Part shown: one piece after another, positions 1-7,275 of the stretch
Position numbering within the stretch: position 1 is the first letter of the stretch
Layout of the letters: every line of letters starts with the position of its first letter
Origin: Rhizobium sp. P32RR-XVIII
Lineage (GTDB): Bacteria; Pseudomonadota; Alphaproteobacteria; Rhizobiales; Rhizobiaceae
Direction: 5' to 3'
Assembly (NCBI RefSeq): GCF_012641395.1
Contig: NZ_JABAIH010000003.1
Location: 372,001-436,000 of the forward strand
DNA length: 64,000 nt
Program-made: the position numbers and the translations under genes
The notes under the pieces: model-generated
What the model was told of the DNA's origin: nothing
What the model saw: only the letters and a program-made list of their open reading frames with translations
Databases searched by the model: none

Positions 1-547
1 AGGCATCGACGACCGTCGCGCGCACGCAACCGCTCGTGGCGGTGCCGGTGATGATGACGCTGTCGCAACCGAGCTGCGTCAGATAGCCAGCAAGGTTGGT
101 GCCGTGGAAGCCGCTTGGCTTCTGCTTGTAGATGACGATGTCCTGCGCGCTCGGGGCAATCTGCGGCATGATCTCGTTTCCGTCCTGGTTCGTACCTGTG
201 GGCTTTTCTCCGCTACGGGAGTTTTTCCACGCCCAGGCTCCCGCATCCCAGTTGTCGTCACGCCGGACGCCGGTCGTATAGATGACGGGCATCTCGCGCT
301 CGTGCGCGGTATCGATGAGCCTGCGGATGATCGGCAGGGCATCCCAAGCGGCCTCGCCACCGGACTGCCGCCATTTCTTGATCGACTCCAGGACAGGCTC
401 CCGGCGATCGCCGCAGAATGCATAATTCACGTCGATCACCAGCAATGCCGGACGTTTTCCAAAGCCCTGCCTGGCGCCGTACCCTGCGAGCTCAAACACG
501 CGTTTATCCCGCTCGGTCAAGAACTTATTCCAGATTCTCTCAGTCAT
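1..547 (-). CDS. Isochorismatase-family amidohydrolase (C-terminus outside window)
   Basis: This cysteine hydrolase of the isochorismatase superfamily is cut by the window start, so about 182 residues of the N-terminal part are seen. The family triad is visible: Asp in RPALLVIDVNYAF, Lys in IYKQKPSGFHGTN and the nucleophile Cys in TGTATSGCVRATVVDA. The superfamily includes N-carbamoylsarcosine amidase and maleamate amidase (NicF), which cleave amide bonds in N-heterocycle and creatinine breakdown; this protein resembles that branch more than isochorismatase proper. The start is the ATG at 547, preceded by GGGAGCGAG. It diverges from an ABC importer operon that begins at 735. In this locus it may hydrolyse an amide released by ring cleavage, but this is inference. 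Confidence 0.85.
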   Translation of the reverse strand, partial: MTERIWNKFLTERDKRVFELAGYGARQGFGKRPALLVIDVNYAFCGDRREPVLESIKKWRQSGGEAAWDALPIIRRLIDTAHEREMPVIYTTGVRRDDNWDAGAWAWKNSRSGEKPTGTNQDGNEIMPQIAPSAQDIVIYKQKPSGFHGTNLAGYLTQLGCDSVIITGTATSGCVRATVVDA

Positions 548-606
548 AAACTCGCTCCCAAATAATCAGCAAATACAGCGCCGTCCGATGCAGGCCGCTT
601 AACGAC

Positions 607-653
607 TTGACTTATGGCACAGTTATGATTGTATGGCAAACATACACTATGAC
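607..653 (+). promoter_or_regulatory. Candidate promoter and operator upstream of the ABC importer
   Basis: A -35-like TTGACT lies at 607-612 and a weak -10-like TGTATG 17 bases further on. Over the -10 sits an inverted repeat, GTATG (631-635) and CATAC (641-645). The stretch CATACACTATGAC (641-653) recurs with one mismatch at 7197-7209 in front of the molybdenum hydroxylase operon, which suggests a shared regulator, probably one of the local GntR proteins. The TTGACT box is only a guess. Confidence 0.4.
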
Positions 654-734
654 AAGATTACATTCGACAGTCTTGCATATGTGGTCTCGCCCCTGCAGGG
701 GTAAACTCAATCAATACCTTTCGGGAGGAGGTCA

Positions 735-1727
735 ATGATGGTTTCGAAAATGACAGTGCGTAGCCGCTTGTGGGCGATCGCAGGAAGCTTGGCGGCAGTG
801 TTTACCATGACGCCGGCGCAAGCTCAGGAGGCCTGGAAGCACGGTATCGTCGAAGCAAAGGGCGATTCCGGGTTCCTGTTCCAGGCAGCCGAAGGTGGCT
901 TCGGCCAGAAGCATAATCTCAACATCGACATGGTGGAATTCACCGGCGGTCCGACGGCGCTGAAGGCGCTGATTGCAGGCGAGCTCGACAGCTTCGAAGC
1001 AAGCCCGGTCGTTGCTTTCGCGGCCATGCATCAGAATGCCGACATCAAGATCATCGGCTGCAACTGGCCGGGAATGACCTACACGGTCTTCGCCGCGCAG
1101 GATGTCAATTCGGCGGCCGACCTCAAGGGCAAGTCGATCGGCGTTTCGGCACCGGGTTCCCTGCCTGCGCTCTTCGGTCAGCTCGCTCTGGAAGCGGCCG
1201 GCGTTACCGACGTGACCTACGCCAATGCTGGAGGCAGCGCCGATCGCGTGCGCGCCATCAGCTCCGGCGTCGTTGCCGCTGCCGCAAGCTCGAGCGAGTT
1301 CGCCGTCAGCGCCGATACACTCAAGGTAAAGCCGCTCCTTGCCGGTGCGGAAGTGACGCCGAAATTCGTCAAGGTCTGCATCATGACGACGGGCGCCAAG
1401 ATCGCCGAGCGCCGTGCCGACATGGTGAACTTCCTGGCCGCCGAAATGGAGGGCCTGACCTATGCCGTCAACAACAAGGACGCCATGATCGCCCTGGCGC
1501 GCAAGGTCGCGCACCTGCCGGACGACGACAAGACGGCCGAGTTCATCTATGATGAGGCCATCAAGTATAAGGCCGTCGCCACCGATCTCGCGATTCCCAT
1601 GGAAAATCTGCAGTGGACCGACGACCAGATGGTTCGCCTTGGTGCGCTGAAGCAGAAGGCCGATGTCAGCAAATTCGTTGACGAAAGTGTTCGCCAGGAA
1701 GCCTTGGCGGCAGTTCAGAAGAAATAA
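735..1727 (+). CDS. ABC transporter substrate-binding protein (NMT1/SsuA-TauA type)
   Basis: This is a 330-residue periplasmic binding protein for a small organic solute. An N-terminal signal peptide is clear: a basic start, a hydrophobic stretch around residues 12-25 and a cleavage site after PAQAQ. The mature part shows features of the NMT1/SsuA fold, with an internal LKGKSIGVSAPGSLP segment equivalent to the LKGKkvGv.g motif of this family. A strong GGGAGGAGGT site precedes the ATG at 735. It is the first gene of an operon with an ATPase (1755) and a permease (2543). The ligand is unknown; relatives bind sulfonates, pyrimidine precursors or aromatic acids, and the flanking UbiD, UbiX and molybdenum hydroxylase genes favour an aromatic or heteroaromatic acid. 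Confidence 0.88.
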   Translation: MMVSKMTVRSRLWAIAGSLAAVFTMTPAQAQEAWKHGIVEAKGDSGFLFQAAEGGFGQKHNLNIDMVEFTGGPTALKALIAGELDSFEASPVVAFAAMHQNADIKIIGCNWPGMTYTVFAAQDVNSAADLKGKSIGVSAPGSLPALFGQLALEAAGVTDVTYANAGGSADRVRAISSGVVAAAASSSEFAVSADTLKVKPLLAGAEVTPKFVKVCIMTTGAKIAERRADMVNFLAAEMEGLTYAVNNKDAMIALARKVAHLPDDDKTAEFIYDEAIKYKAVATDLAIPMENLQWTDDQMVRLGALKQKADVSKFVDESVRQEALAAVQKK

Positions 1728-1754
1728 GCTTGTTCAATTCGAGGAGGACTCTGC

Positions 1755-2531
1755 ATGGCTCATCTTGAGGTGCAGAATATCGTCAAGTCTTTTGGCACAC
1801 GATCGGGTGTCCAGTTCGCGCGCGCGTTGGATGGTGTTTCGTTCGATGTCGAGAAAGGCGAGGTGATTGCACTGATTGGCCCCAGCGGTTGCGGCAAGAC
1901 GACCTGTCTGCGCATCATCATGGGCCTCGAGACATCCACGGCCGGTCAGGTTCGCGTGGCCGGGCGCCCGGTAGCGGGCTGTGGTCATGATCGAGGTATG
2001 GTCTTTCAGCATGCAGAGCTCCTTCCTTGGAGGAACACGCTCAGCAATGTCGGTTACGGTCTCGAGATGAAAGGCGTCAAGGAGCCGGAACTCTCGAAGA
2101 AATCCAGCCACTATCTCGACCTTGTTGGTCTCAATCACGCGGCAAAGCTCAGGCCGCACCAACTCTCCGGTGGTATGAAACAGCGCGCCGGTATTGCCCG
2201 CGCGCTTGCCATCGACCCGGAGGTCCTGCTCATGGACGAGCCGTTCGGCGCGCTGGACTCCCAGACGCGCGAGACGCTGCATGGAGAGCTTTTGTCGATC
2301 CACGGCAAAACCGGAAAGACGATTATCATCGTCACGCATGATCTCGATGAGGCCGTCATGCTGGCGGACCGCGTCATCGTGATGCAGAAGGGAACGATCG
2401 GCGAGATCGTCCCGATCGAGATCGGCCGCGACCGTCAGGACATGCGCGCCGTACGCACATCAGCAGAATATTCGAAGAAGCGCACGATGATCTGGGAAGC
2501 ACTCCACGATCACGAACGCAAGGCAGCTTGA
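1755..2531 (+). CDS. ABC transporter ATP-binding protein (SsuB/TauB type)
   Basis: This is a complete 258-residue cytoplasmic ATPase subunit. It has Walker A GPSGCGKTT at residues 42-50, a Q-loop MVFQHAELLPW, signature LSGGMKQRAGIARAL, Walker B VLLMDEPFGALD and the switch histidine in IIVTHDLDEA. These are typical of importers for nitrate, sulfonate and taurine-like solutes. GAGGAGG lies just before the ATG at 1755, 27 bases after the stop of the binding-protein gene. It energises import together with the permease that follows, whose gene starts 11 bases downstream of this stop. Confidence 0.93.
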   Translation: MAHLEVQNIVKSFGTRSGVQFARALDGVSFDVEKGEVIALIGPSGCGKTTCLRIIMGLETSTAGQVRVAGRPVAGCGHDRGMVFQHAELLPWRNTLSNVGYGLEMKGVKEPELSKKSSHYLDLVGLNHAAKLRPHQLSGGMKQRAGIARALAIDPEVLLMDEPFGALDSQTRETLHGELLSIHGKTGKTIIIVTHDLDEAVMLADRVIVMQKGTIGEIVPIEIGRDRQDMRAVRTSAEYSKKRTMIWEALHDHERKAA

Positions 2532-2542
2532 GGAGTAAGATC

Positions 2543-3376
2543 ATGTCTACAACCACGCAGACGGACAGGGTGTTTTCCTCGAAACAGGCCGAAGGCGTAA
2601 GCAGCCGTTGGACGATGCCGAACTGGATGATCACGACGATTTCCGTGATTATCGCCTTGGCTATTTGGGAATACTTCGGCCGCAGCGCAAACCCGCTTCT
2701 TGGCACCTATCCGAGCGCTATCCTGGTTGCCGCGAAGGAGATGACCGCCGACGGCCGGCTTCTTACCGCACTCTTCGATAGCAGCAAGCCGTTCGTCGCA
2801 GGCTACCTCGCGGCCGCCGTGATCGGTATTCCTGTCGGATTGCTGCTTGGCCGGTATCGCGTTCTGGAAGCCGGCTTCGGCATCTACGTGACCGCTGGCT
2901 ATGCGACGCCGCTGATTGCTCTCGTGCCGCTGATGATCCTCTGGTTCGGTCTTGGCTTCATGGTCAAGGCCGTTATCGTCTTTCTGCTTTCCTTCTTCCC
3001 TATCTGCTTGAATACCTGGTTTGGTGTGAAAGCCGTGCCAAAGACGCTGATCGAGGTCGGGACGGCCTTCTGTGCTCCTCAGGCGCAGATCATGCGAGGC
3101 ATCATTCTGCCGGCAACGATCCCTTATATCATGGCGGGCCTGCGGCTCGGGATCGGCAAGGCGGTGATCGGTATCGTGATCGCCGAATTCCAGACGGCCA
3201 TCTCCGGTCTTGGCGGCATCATCATCACCTCGGCCAACGGCTTCCGGACGGCTGAGATGTTCGTGCCGATCGTTCTGATCATGGTGATTGCGGTCGTGCT
3301 GTCGGAGCTGGTAGGCTTGCTCGAGCGATACGTTGCACCCTGGCAAAGTGAAATTGCCGGGCAGGACGCTCCCTGA
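2543..3376 (+). CDS. ABC transporter permease (SsuC/TauC type)
   Basis: This inner-membrane permease of 277 residues has about six membrane segments. The cytoplasmic EAA loop for ATPase contact is seen around LIEVGTAFCAPQAQIMRGIILP. I chose the ATG at 2543 because GAGGAG lies 7 bases before it; an in-frame TTG at 2528 overlaps the ATPase stop codon and has no separate ribosome site. It is the last gene of the three-gene importer operon, and a terminator-like hairpin follows at 3402-3430. The substrate is unknown. Confidence 0.92.
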   Translation: MSTTTQTDRVFSSKQAEGVSSRWTMPNWMITTISVIIALAIWEYFGRSANPLLGTYPSAILVAAKEMTADGRLLTALFDSSKPFVAGYLAAAVIGIPVGLLLGRYRVLEAGFGIYVTAGYATPLIALVPLMILWFGLGFMVKAVIVFLLSFFPICLNTWFGVKAVPKTLIEVGTAFCAPQAQIMRGIILPATIPYIMAGLRLGIGKAVIGIVIAEFQTAISGLGGIIITSANGFRTAEMFVPIVLIMVIAVVLSELVGLLERYVAPWQSEIAGQDAP

Positions 3377-3401
3377 TATTCGGCTTTCAAGGCTCATCTT
3401 G

Positions 3402-3430
3402 TCGCCGGGGGTTCTGCCTCCGGCGATTTT
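3402..3430 (+). terminator. Rho-independent terminator candidate after the importer operon
   Basis: A ten-base stem (3402-3411 with 3417-3426, one G-U pair) encloses a five-base loop and is followed by TTTT. It lies 26 bases after the permease stop and before the next gene. Confidence 0.6.
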
Positions 3431-3448
3431 CATTGGGAGATCTTTCGG

Positions 3449-3946
3449 ATGAATACGGCGCGCGAGCAGGCTTTGTGGGATTTTGCCGTCAGCCTCTATG
3501 GCAGGCCGGGCGTCGCTGAAGCTTGTCTTGCGCTGCAGGATGAAGATGGCGTCGACGTGCCGCTGCTTCTCTATGCTGCGTGGCTCGGAGATCGAGGGAT
3601 CGCGCTTTCGGCATCGGATATCGCCGAAATCATCGGGGCCATCGGCGGATGGCAAAGAGAGATCGTCTCGTCGCTGCGCGTCATTAGGAAGCGGTTGAAG
3701 GAAGGGCCGTCGCCGGCTCCTAACGAGACGACCGATGCGCTGCGCAATGCGATCAAGAGCGCGGAGCTCTCAGCCGAACGTATCGAACTTGCGCTCTTGG
3801 AGAGCCAGGGGCGCCATTTGGCCGCAACCGGCGGAGGGACCGCGGCGGCCAACATGATCGCCATTGTGGCTCACCATGGCGATGGAGTTATCGGCGAGCG
3901 GGCATCGGCCCGAGTCTGGAGGATTGCCGCAGCTGTCGGTCCCTAG
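3449..3946 (+). CDS. TIGR02444/DUF2390 family protein
   Basis: This 165-residue cytoplasmic protein has the family hallmark near its N-terminus: LWDFAVSLYGRPGVAEACL followed by LQDEDGVDVPLLLYAAWLG. The family is conserved in proteobacteria and has no established function that I know of. There is no signal peptide or membrane segment, and the middle is rich in charged helix. GGGAGATC precedes the ATG at 3449. Its last four bases overlap the end of the convergent UbiX gene at 3943. A terminator-like hairpin separates it from the importer operon, so it may have its own promoter or depend on read-through. Confidence 0.8.
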   Translation: MNTAREQALWDFAVSLYGRPGVAEACLALQDEDGVDVPLLLYAAWLGDRGIALSASDIAEIIGAIGGWQREIVSSLRVIRKRLKEGPSPAPNETTDALRNAIKSAELSAERIELALLESQGRHLAATGGGTAAANMIAIVAHHGDGVIGERASARVWRIAAAVGP

Positions 3947-4521
3947 TTGGAAACGTCCGTTTCTTCCTTCCACCGTTTGACGAGGGGAAGGTGGATATCG
4001 AATAGATCGAGTGCGCGACCGACTGTCTGGGTCACGATGTCATCGATCGTCTGCGGTTTGCTGTAGAAAGCGGGAACAGGCGGCATGATGATCGCACCGT
4101 TGCGCGTCGCCTGGTCCATCAATGCAATATGGCCGGCATGCAGCGGCGTCTCCCGCAACAGCAGCACGACACGGCGGCGCTCCTTGAGGCAGACGTCGGC
4201 AGCCCGCACGATCAGCTCGTCGTTATAGCAGTTGGCAATTCCGCTGAGCGTCTTGATGGAGCAGGGCGCCACAAGCATGCCTGCAGTGCGGAAGGAACCC
4301 GAGGACACGGCGGCGCCGATGTCCCGGTAGTTATAGAGCTTGTCCGCGAGGCCCCGGATTTCCTCCGCCGGCATGTCGATTTCATCGGCAGCCGTCCGTA
4401 AAGCGGACGGTGAGATAATCGCATGCGTCTCCACATCGGCAACGTCCTTCAGAAGCTGCAGGGCGCGCACGCCATAGATGATGCCAGAGGCTCCGGTTAT
4501 TGCTATGATGAGGCGTCGCAT
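3943..4521 (-). CDS. ubiX: Flavin prenyltransferase, UbiX family
   Basis: This enzyme makes prenylated FMN, the cofactor of UbiD decarboxylases, from reduced FMN and dimethylallyl phosphate. The 192-residue protein has the usual length and the family signatures: ITGASGIIYGVRAL at the N-terminus, the SGSFRTAGMLVAPCSIKTL block and LLLRETPLHAGHI. It lies downstream of a GntR regulator (4539) and a UbiD decarboxylase (5411) on the same strand, so it is likely dedicated to that decarboxylase rather than to ubiquinone synthesis. The ribosome site before the ATG at 4521 is weak (AGAAAG), and the gene starts 17 bases after the regulator stop, consistent with cotranscription. Confidence 0.92.
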   Translation of the reverse strand: MRRLIIAITGASGIIYGVRALQLLKDVADVETHAIISPSALRTAADEIDMPAEEIRGLADKLYNYRDIGAAVSSGSFRTAGMLVAPCSIKTLSGIANCYNDELIVRAADVCLKERRRVVLLLRETPLHAGHIALMDQATRNGAIIMPPVPAFYSKPQTIDDIVTQTVGRALDLFDIHLPLVKRWKEETDVSN

Positions 4522-4538
4522 GCGATCTGGAACTTTCT

Positions 4539-5237
4539 TTAAGCTTGGATGAGTTCTGTAGGTTCATTCCGGTGGAGAGCCGAGCGCGCCGAATTCGCGA
4601 CATGGGTTTCGGCGGCCACATGGGCAGCCTGCTTATCACGCTTGCCGATCGCGTCGACGATCTGCTCGATTTCCTTGATACTCTGAAGCCGCCGCTCCGG
4701 CCGCACGACGGACTGGCGGCGAAGTGGGGACGTTAGAAGAGTCAGCTTTTTCAGCAGGTCGAAAGCGATCGGATTGCGAGCCCCGGAGCATATGAGATCG
4801 TAGAAGTCGCGCTTCGCGGCAACGATCTCTTCGGCGGTTCCAGTCTTGTAAGCCTCCTTCAGCCGCTTGCTGTGGCGTGTGAGGGCCGCCACTTCGGCGT
4901 CAGGTGCGTTTTCTATGAATTGCTCGATGATCAAAGGCTCCAATACGCCGCGGATGCGGTAGATATTTCCGGCATCCTCGGCCGTAACCGTGACGACCGC
5001 GAGCCCGCGATTGTTGAGTTCGGTCAATATTCCTTCGGCTTGCAGCTGGCGCAGCGCTTCGCGAAGAGACGTGCGGCTGACATTCAGTTGCTGGCAAAGA
5101 TCTTTCTCGACCAGACGGGCACCGGGCTCCAGATGGCCGGTTTCGATCGCCCGCCGCAAAGACTGGATGATCTTGTTACGCAGGGGTGCGGACTCCTGCT
5201 TGAGGGGTGCAAAAAGCTCGATTTCCCGATTATTCAT
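4539..5237 (-). CDS. GntR-family regulator, FCD (FadR) subfamily
   Basis: This 232-residue DNA-binding protein has an N-terminal winged helix-turn-helix (about residues 20-85, with the LNVSRTSLREALRQLQAEG recognition region) and an all-helical FCD ligand domain. FCD proteins typically sense the pathway substrate or an intermediate, often an organic acid, and repress the local operon. GGGGAAATC precedes the ATG at 5237. It is placed between UbiD (5411) and UbiX (3943) on the same strand, so it probably regulates the decarboxylase/hydroxylase locus. A possible operator lies just upstream at 5260-5280. Confidence 0.9.
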   Translation of the reverse strand: MNNREIELFAPLKQESAPLRNKIIQSLRRAIETGHLEPGARLVEKDLCQQLNVSRTSLREALRQLQAEGILTELNNRGLAVVTVTAEDAGNIYRIRGVLEPLIIEQFIENAPDAEVAALTRHSKRLKEAYKTGTAEEIVAAKRDFYDLICSGARNPIAFDLLKKLTLLTSPLRRQSVVRPERRLQSIKEIEQIVDAIGKRDKQAAHVAAETHVANSARSALHRNEPTELIQA

Positions 5238-5259
5238 GATTTCCCCGCTAAGGCCTCTT

Positions 5260-5280
5260 CATAGTGCCACATTACATGAC
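5260..5280. promoter_or_regulatory. Possible operator upstream of the GntR gene
   Basis: CATAGTG (5260-5266) and ATTACATGAC (5271-5280) form an imperfect inverted arrangement. Reading the minus strand, GTCAT and TCATAGTG elements resemble those at 641-653 and 7195-7209. The similarity is weaker than between those two sites. The rest of 5281-5410 shows nothing else I can name. Confidence 0.25.
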
Positions 5281-5410
5281 TGTCACACAGACAGACATTG
5301 TTCAAAGATCTTTATTGCGCGCATTAGCGAGTCTTCGTCAAGGGAGCCCGTGGATGCCTCCCGGCGCCGGAATCGTGCCGGCGTCGGGGGTATATTTGCG
5401 CGGTGGCAGC

Positions 5411-7045
5411 TCAGTCCTTTTTCTCTATGTCGCGAACGGGAGTTTCCGGTTTGATGCCGGGCCGGCGGCGTGAAAACGTATTCTCGCCGGTCGCCCGCCA
5501 GTCCCCCGTGACTGCCGAATCAGCAAACCCGGTCCAGAGATCGCTCCAGTCGCCAAGCGAATAGCCATGCCATGGCGGCTGCGGCGAAAGACGCGGGAGC
5601 TGCAGATCTTCCCAGATCTTTCGCGCACGTGTCATGTAGGGCTCTGCCGGCAGGGCAAGCGGCGGCATCGGCGCCTTGAGCGTCGCGTCGATCAAGAGGG
5701 TGCCTTCGGCGCGTTTCGAGCCCGATTTTGGACCATGCCCGCCCGAACGATAGGGACTGACATGCACATCATCGATCATGTTGGCGCGATAAGCGAGTGA
5801 CCAGAATACGGCGTCGGCATTGCGCGCATCGATGTCATCAGAAACTGCGATGACGATCTTTCCGCACTGAGCCTGCAGGTTCGCGGCACCCTGGAGGCCA
5901 CGCCAGATTTCCGATTGCGGAGCCGAGCGGTCGAATTCCAGGAAGATGACCTTCCGGATATTGGTCAGCGGTTCGTGCATGACGACGCGCTTGATTCCCT
6001 TGACGTTCAGGACCTTCTTCAGGTGATTGTAGAAAAGTGGCTCGTAGGCGACGCGCTTGAGCACGCTCGACTCGCTCGGGGTGACCTGGCTGACGATCGA
6101 TACAAGTACCGGCTTGCGCTTGCGGGTGATTGCCGTCACGCGCATCGACATGTTGAAGTCTTCGAGGGCCACGTGTCCATGGCTTTCGCCGAACGGACCT
6201 TCTGGCTCGAGAAGTTCGGTGTCCACCAGTCCTTCGATGACAATCTCGGCGTCGGCCGGCACTTCGAGGTCAATCGTTTTGCATTTGACGATCCTGATGG
6301 GCTTGCCGGTCAGTCCGCCTGCGACGCCAAGTTCGTCCTGATCGATCGGCAATTTCTGTGGGCCGGTGAAAAGCACCGCCGGGGCGCAACCGATCACGAT
6401 CGCGCAGGGCATCGGCTCACCGCGCTTCTGATATTTGAGCCAATGCTGGTATCCGCCGGCGCCGCTGAGGCGGCTTGCCATGCGTACGCCAAGGCGATCT
6501 TCAGCCTTAAGTGCGGCGCGGTAGGTTCCCATGTTGCGAATGCCGTTCTCCGGATCGCGGGTTACGCAGAGCGTTGCAGTGAAATAAGGGGCACTGTCGA
6601 AGCCCGGCGTGGAAACCGGAACAGGCAAGCTGCCAAGACCACCGCCTTCAGCCTTCAATGCATCGCCGGTGATGACGACTTCTTGGCATGGCGCCTCATC
6701 GACCATCACCGGATCGATCGGGTTCTCCATGGCGCGAACCCATACATCGCCAATCTCATCCTCCTCGACGCCGAGGCCGGCTGCATAGATCGCGGGCGAA
6801 GCCGCAAGCACGCCGACAGCCACGGGGATGTCGTATTTTTCGCCTTTTGCTCCGTGAACATCGGTAAACAGAAAACCGCGGCGCTGATCGTCGGGCAGGC
6901 CCCCCTGGAATTGCCAGCGCGCAAGCGGATGAAGCTCCGCATCCTTGTCGATCGGCACCTGGATTTTGGTCAACAATCCATTCGCCTCAAGCCGGGCGAG
7001 GTGCTCCTGGAGATCCTGCGGAGCATTCTGCTCTTTTGTCCTCAT
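5411..7045 (-). CDS. UbiD-family prenyl-FMN decarboxylase
   Basis: This is a 544-residue reversible (de)carboxylase that uses prenylated FMN. Residues matching the family's catalytic E-R-E network are visible: Arg176 in NMGTYRAAL, and Glu282 and Glu287 in LEPEGPFGESHGH. The prFMN/metal-binding stretch around RMASRLSGAGGYQHWLK is also present. UbiD relatives act on hydroxybenzoates, cinnamates, furoates and pyrrole or indole carboxylates; the sequence does not reveal which applies here. The paired UbiX and GntR genes lie downstream on the same strand, and the molybdenum hydroxylase operon diverges from a shared 230-base region. The start is the ATG at 7045 with GGGAGC ten bases upstream. It is likely a catabolic step in the same pathway as the hydroxylase. 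Confidence 0.9.
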   Translation of the reverse strand: MRTKEQNAPQDLQEHLARLEANGLLTKIQVPIDKDAELHPLARWQFQGGLPDDQRRGFLFTDVHGAKGEKYDIPVAVGVLAASPAIYAAGLGVEEDEIGDVWVRAMENPIDPVMVDEAPCQEVVITGDALKAEGGGLGSLPVPVSTPGFDSAPYFTATLCVTRDPENGIRNMGTYRAALKAEDRLGVRMASRLSGAGGYQHWLKYQKRGEPMPCAIVIGCAPAVLFTGPQKLPIDQDELGVAGGLTGKPIRIVKCKTIDLEVPADAEIVIEGLVDTELLEPEGPFGESHGHVALEDFNMSMRVTAITRKRKPVLVSIVSQVTPSESSVLKRVAYEPLFYNHLKKVLNVKGIKRVVMHEPLTNIRKVIFLEFDRSAPQSEIWRGLQGAANLQAQCGKIVIAVSDDIDARNADAVFWSLAYRANMIDDVHVSPYRSGGHGPKSGSKRAEGTLLIDATLKAPMPPLALPAEPYMTRARKIWEDLQLPRLSPQPPWHGYSLGDWSDLWTGFADSAVTGDWRATGENTFSRRRPGIKPETPVRDIEKKD

Positions 7046-7194
7046 AAAAATGGTGCTCCCAAATGCGTTTCCGCGGCCGAAGAGAGGCCGCCTCCCGCTG
7101 ATTTTCGATCATTCACAATCGCACATAGGCCGGATCGCGAAACAAGATGTTTAAAAACGCCCGTCTTTTTCGATTGCATTAACATCGCCATACT

Positions 7195-7209
7195 GTCATA
7201 CATTATGAC
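7195..7209. promoter_or_regulatory. Palindromic operator between UbiD and molybdenum hydroxylase operons
   Basis: GTCATA CAT TATGAC is a perfect 6+3+6 inverted repeat lying 66 bases before the hydroxylase start codon and 150 bases before the UbiD start codon. CATACATTATGAC (7197-7209) matches 641-653 upstream of the importer at 12 of 13 positions. It is a good candidate for binding by a local GntR regulator and for coordinate control of both operons. Confidence 0.5.
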
Positions 7210-7275
7210 GAGAAGCAACAGCGTACTGCCTGATAGCAACGGCATGCCGCAAGTCGCGGAGGATGAGAGTTCTGA

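Noticed and set aside
2510..3655. Long open frame of about 380 codons on the minus strand
   Set aside because: It lies opposite the SsuC-type permease, is rich in Arg, Asp and His, and has no family pattern; it is a shadow of GC-rich coding DNA.
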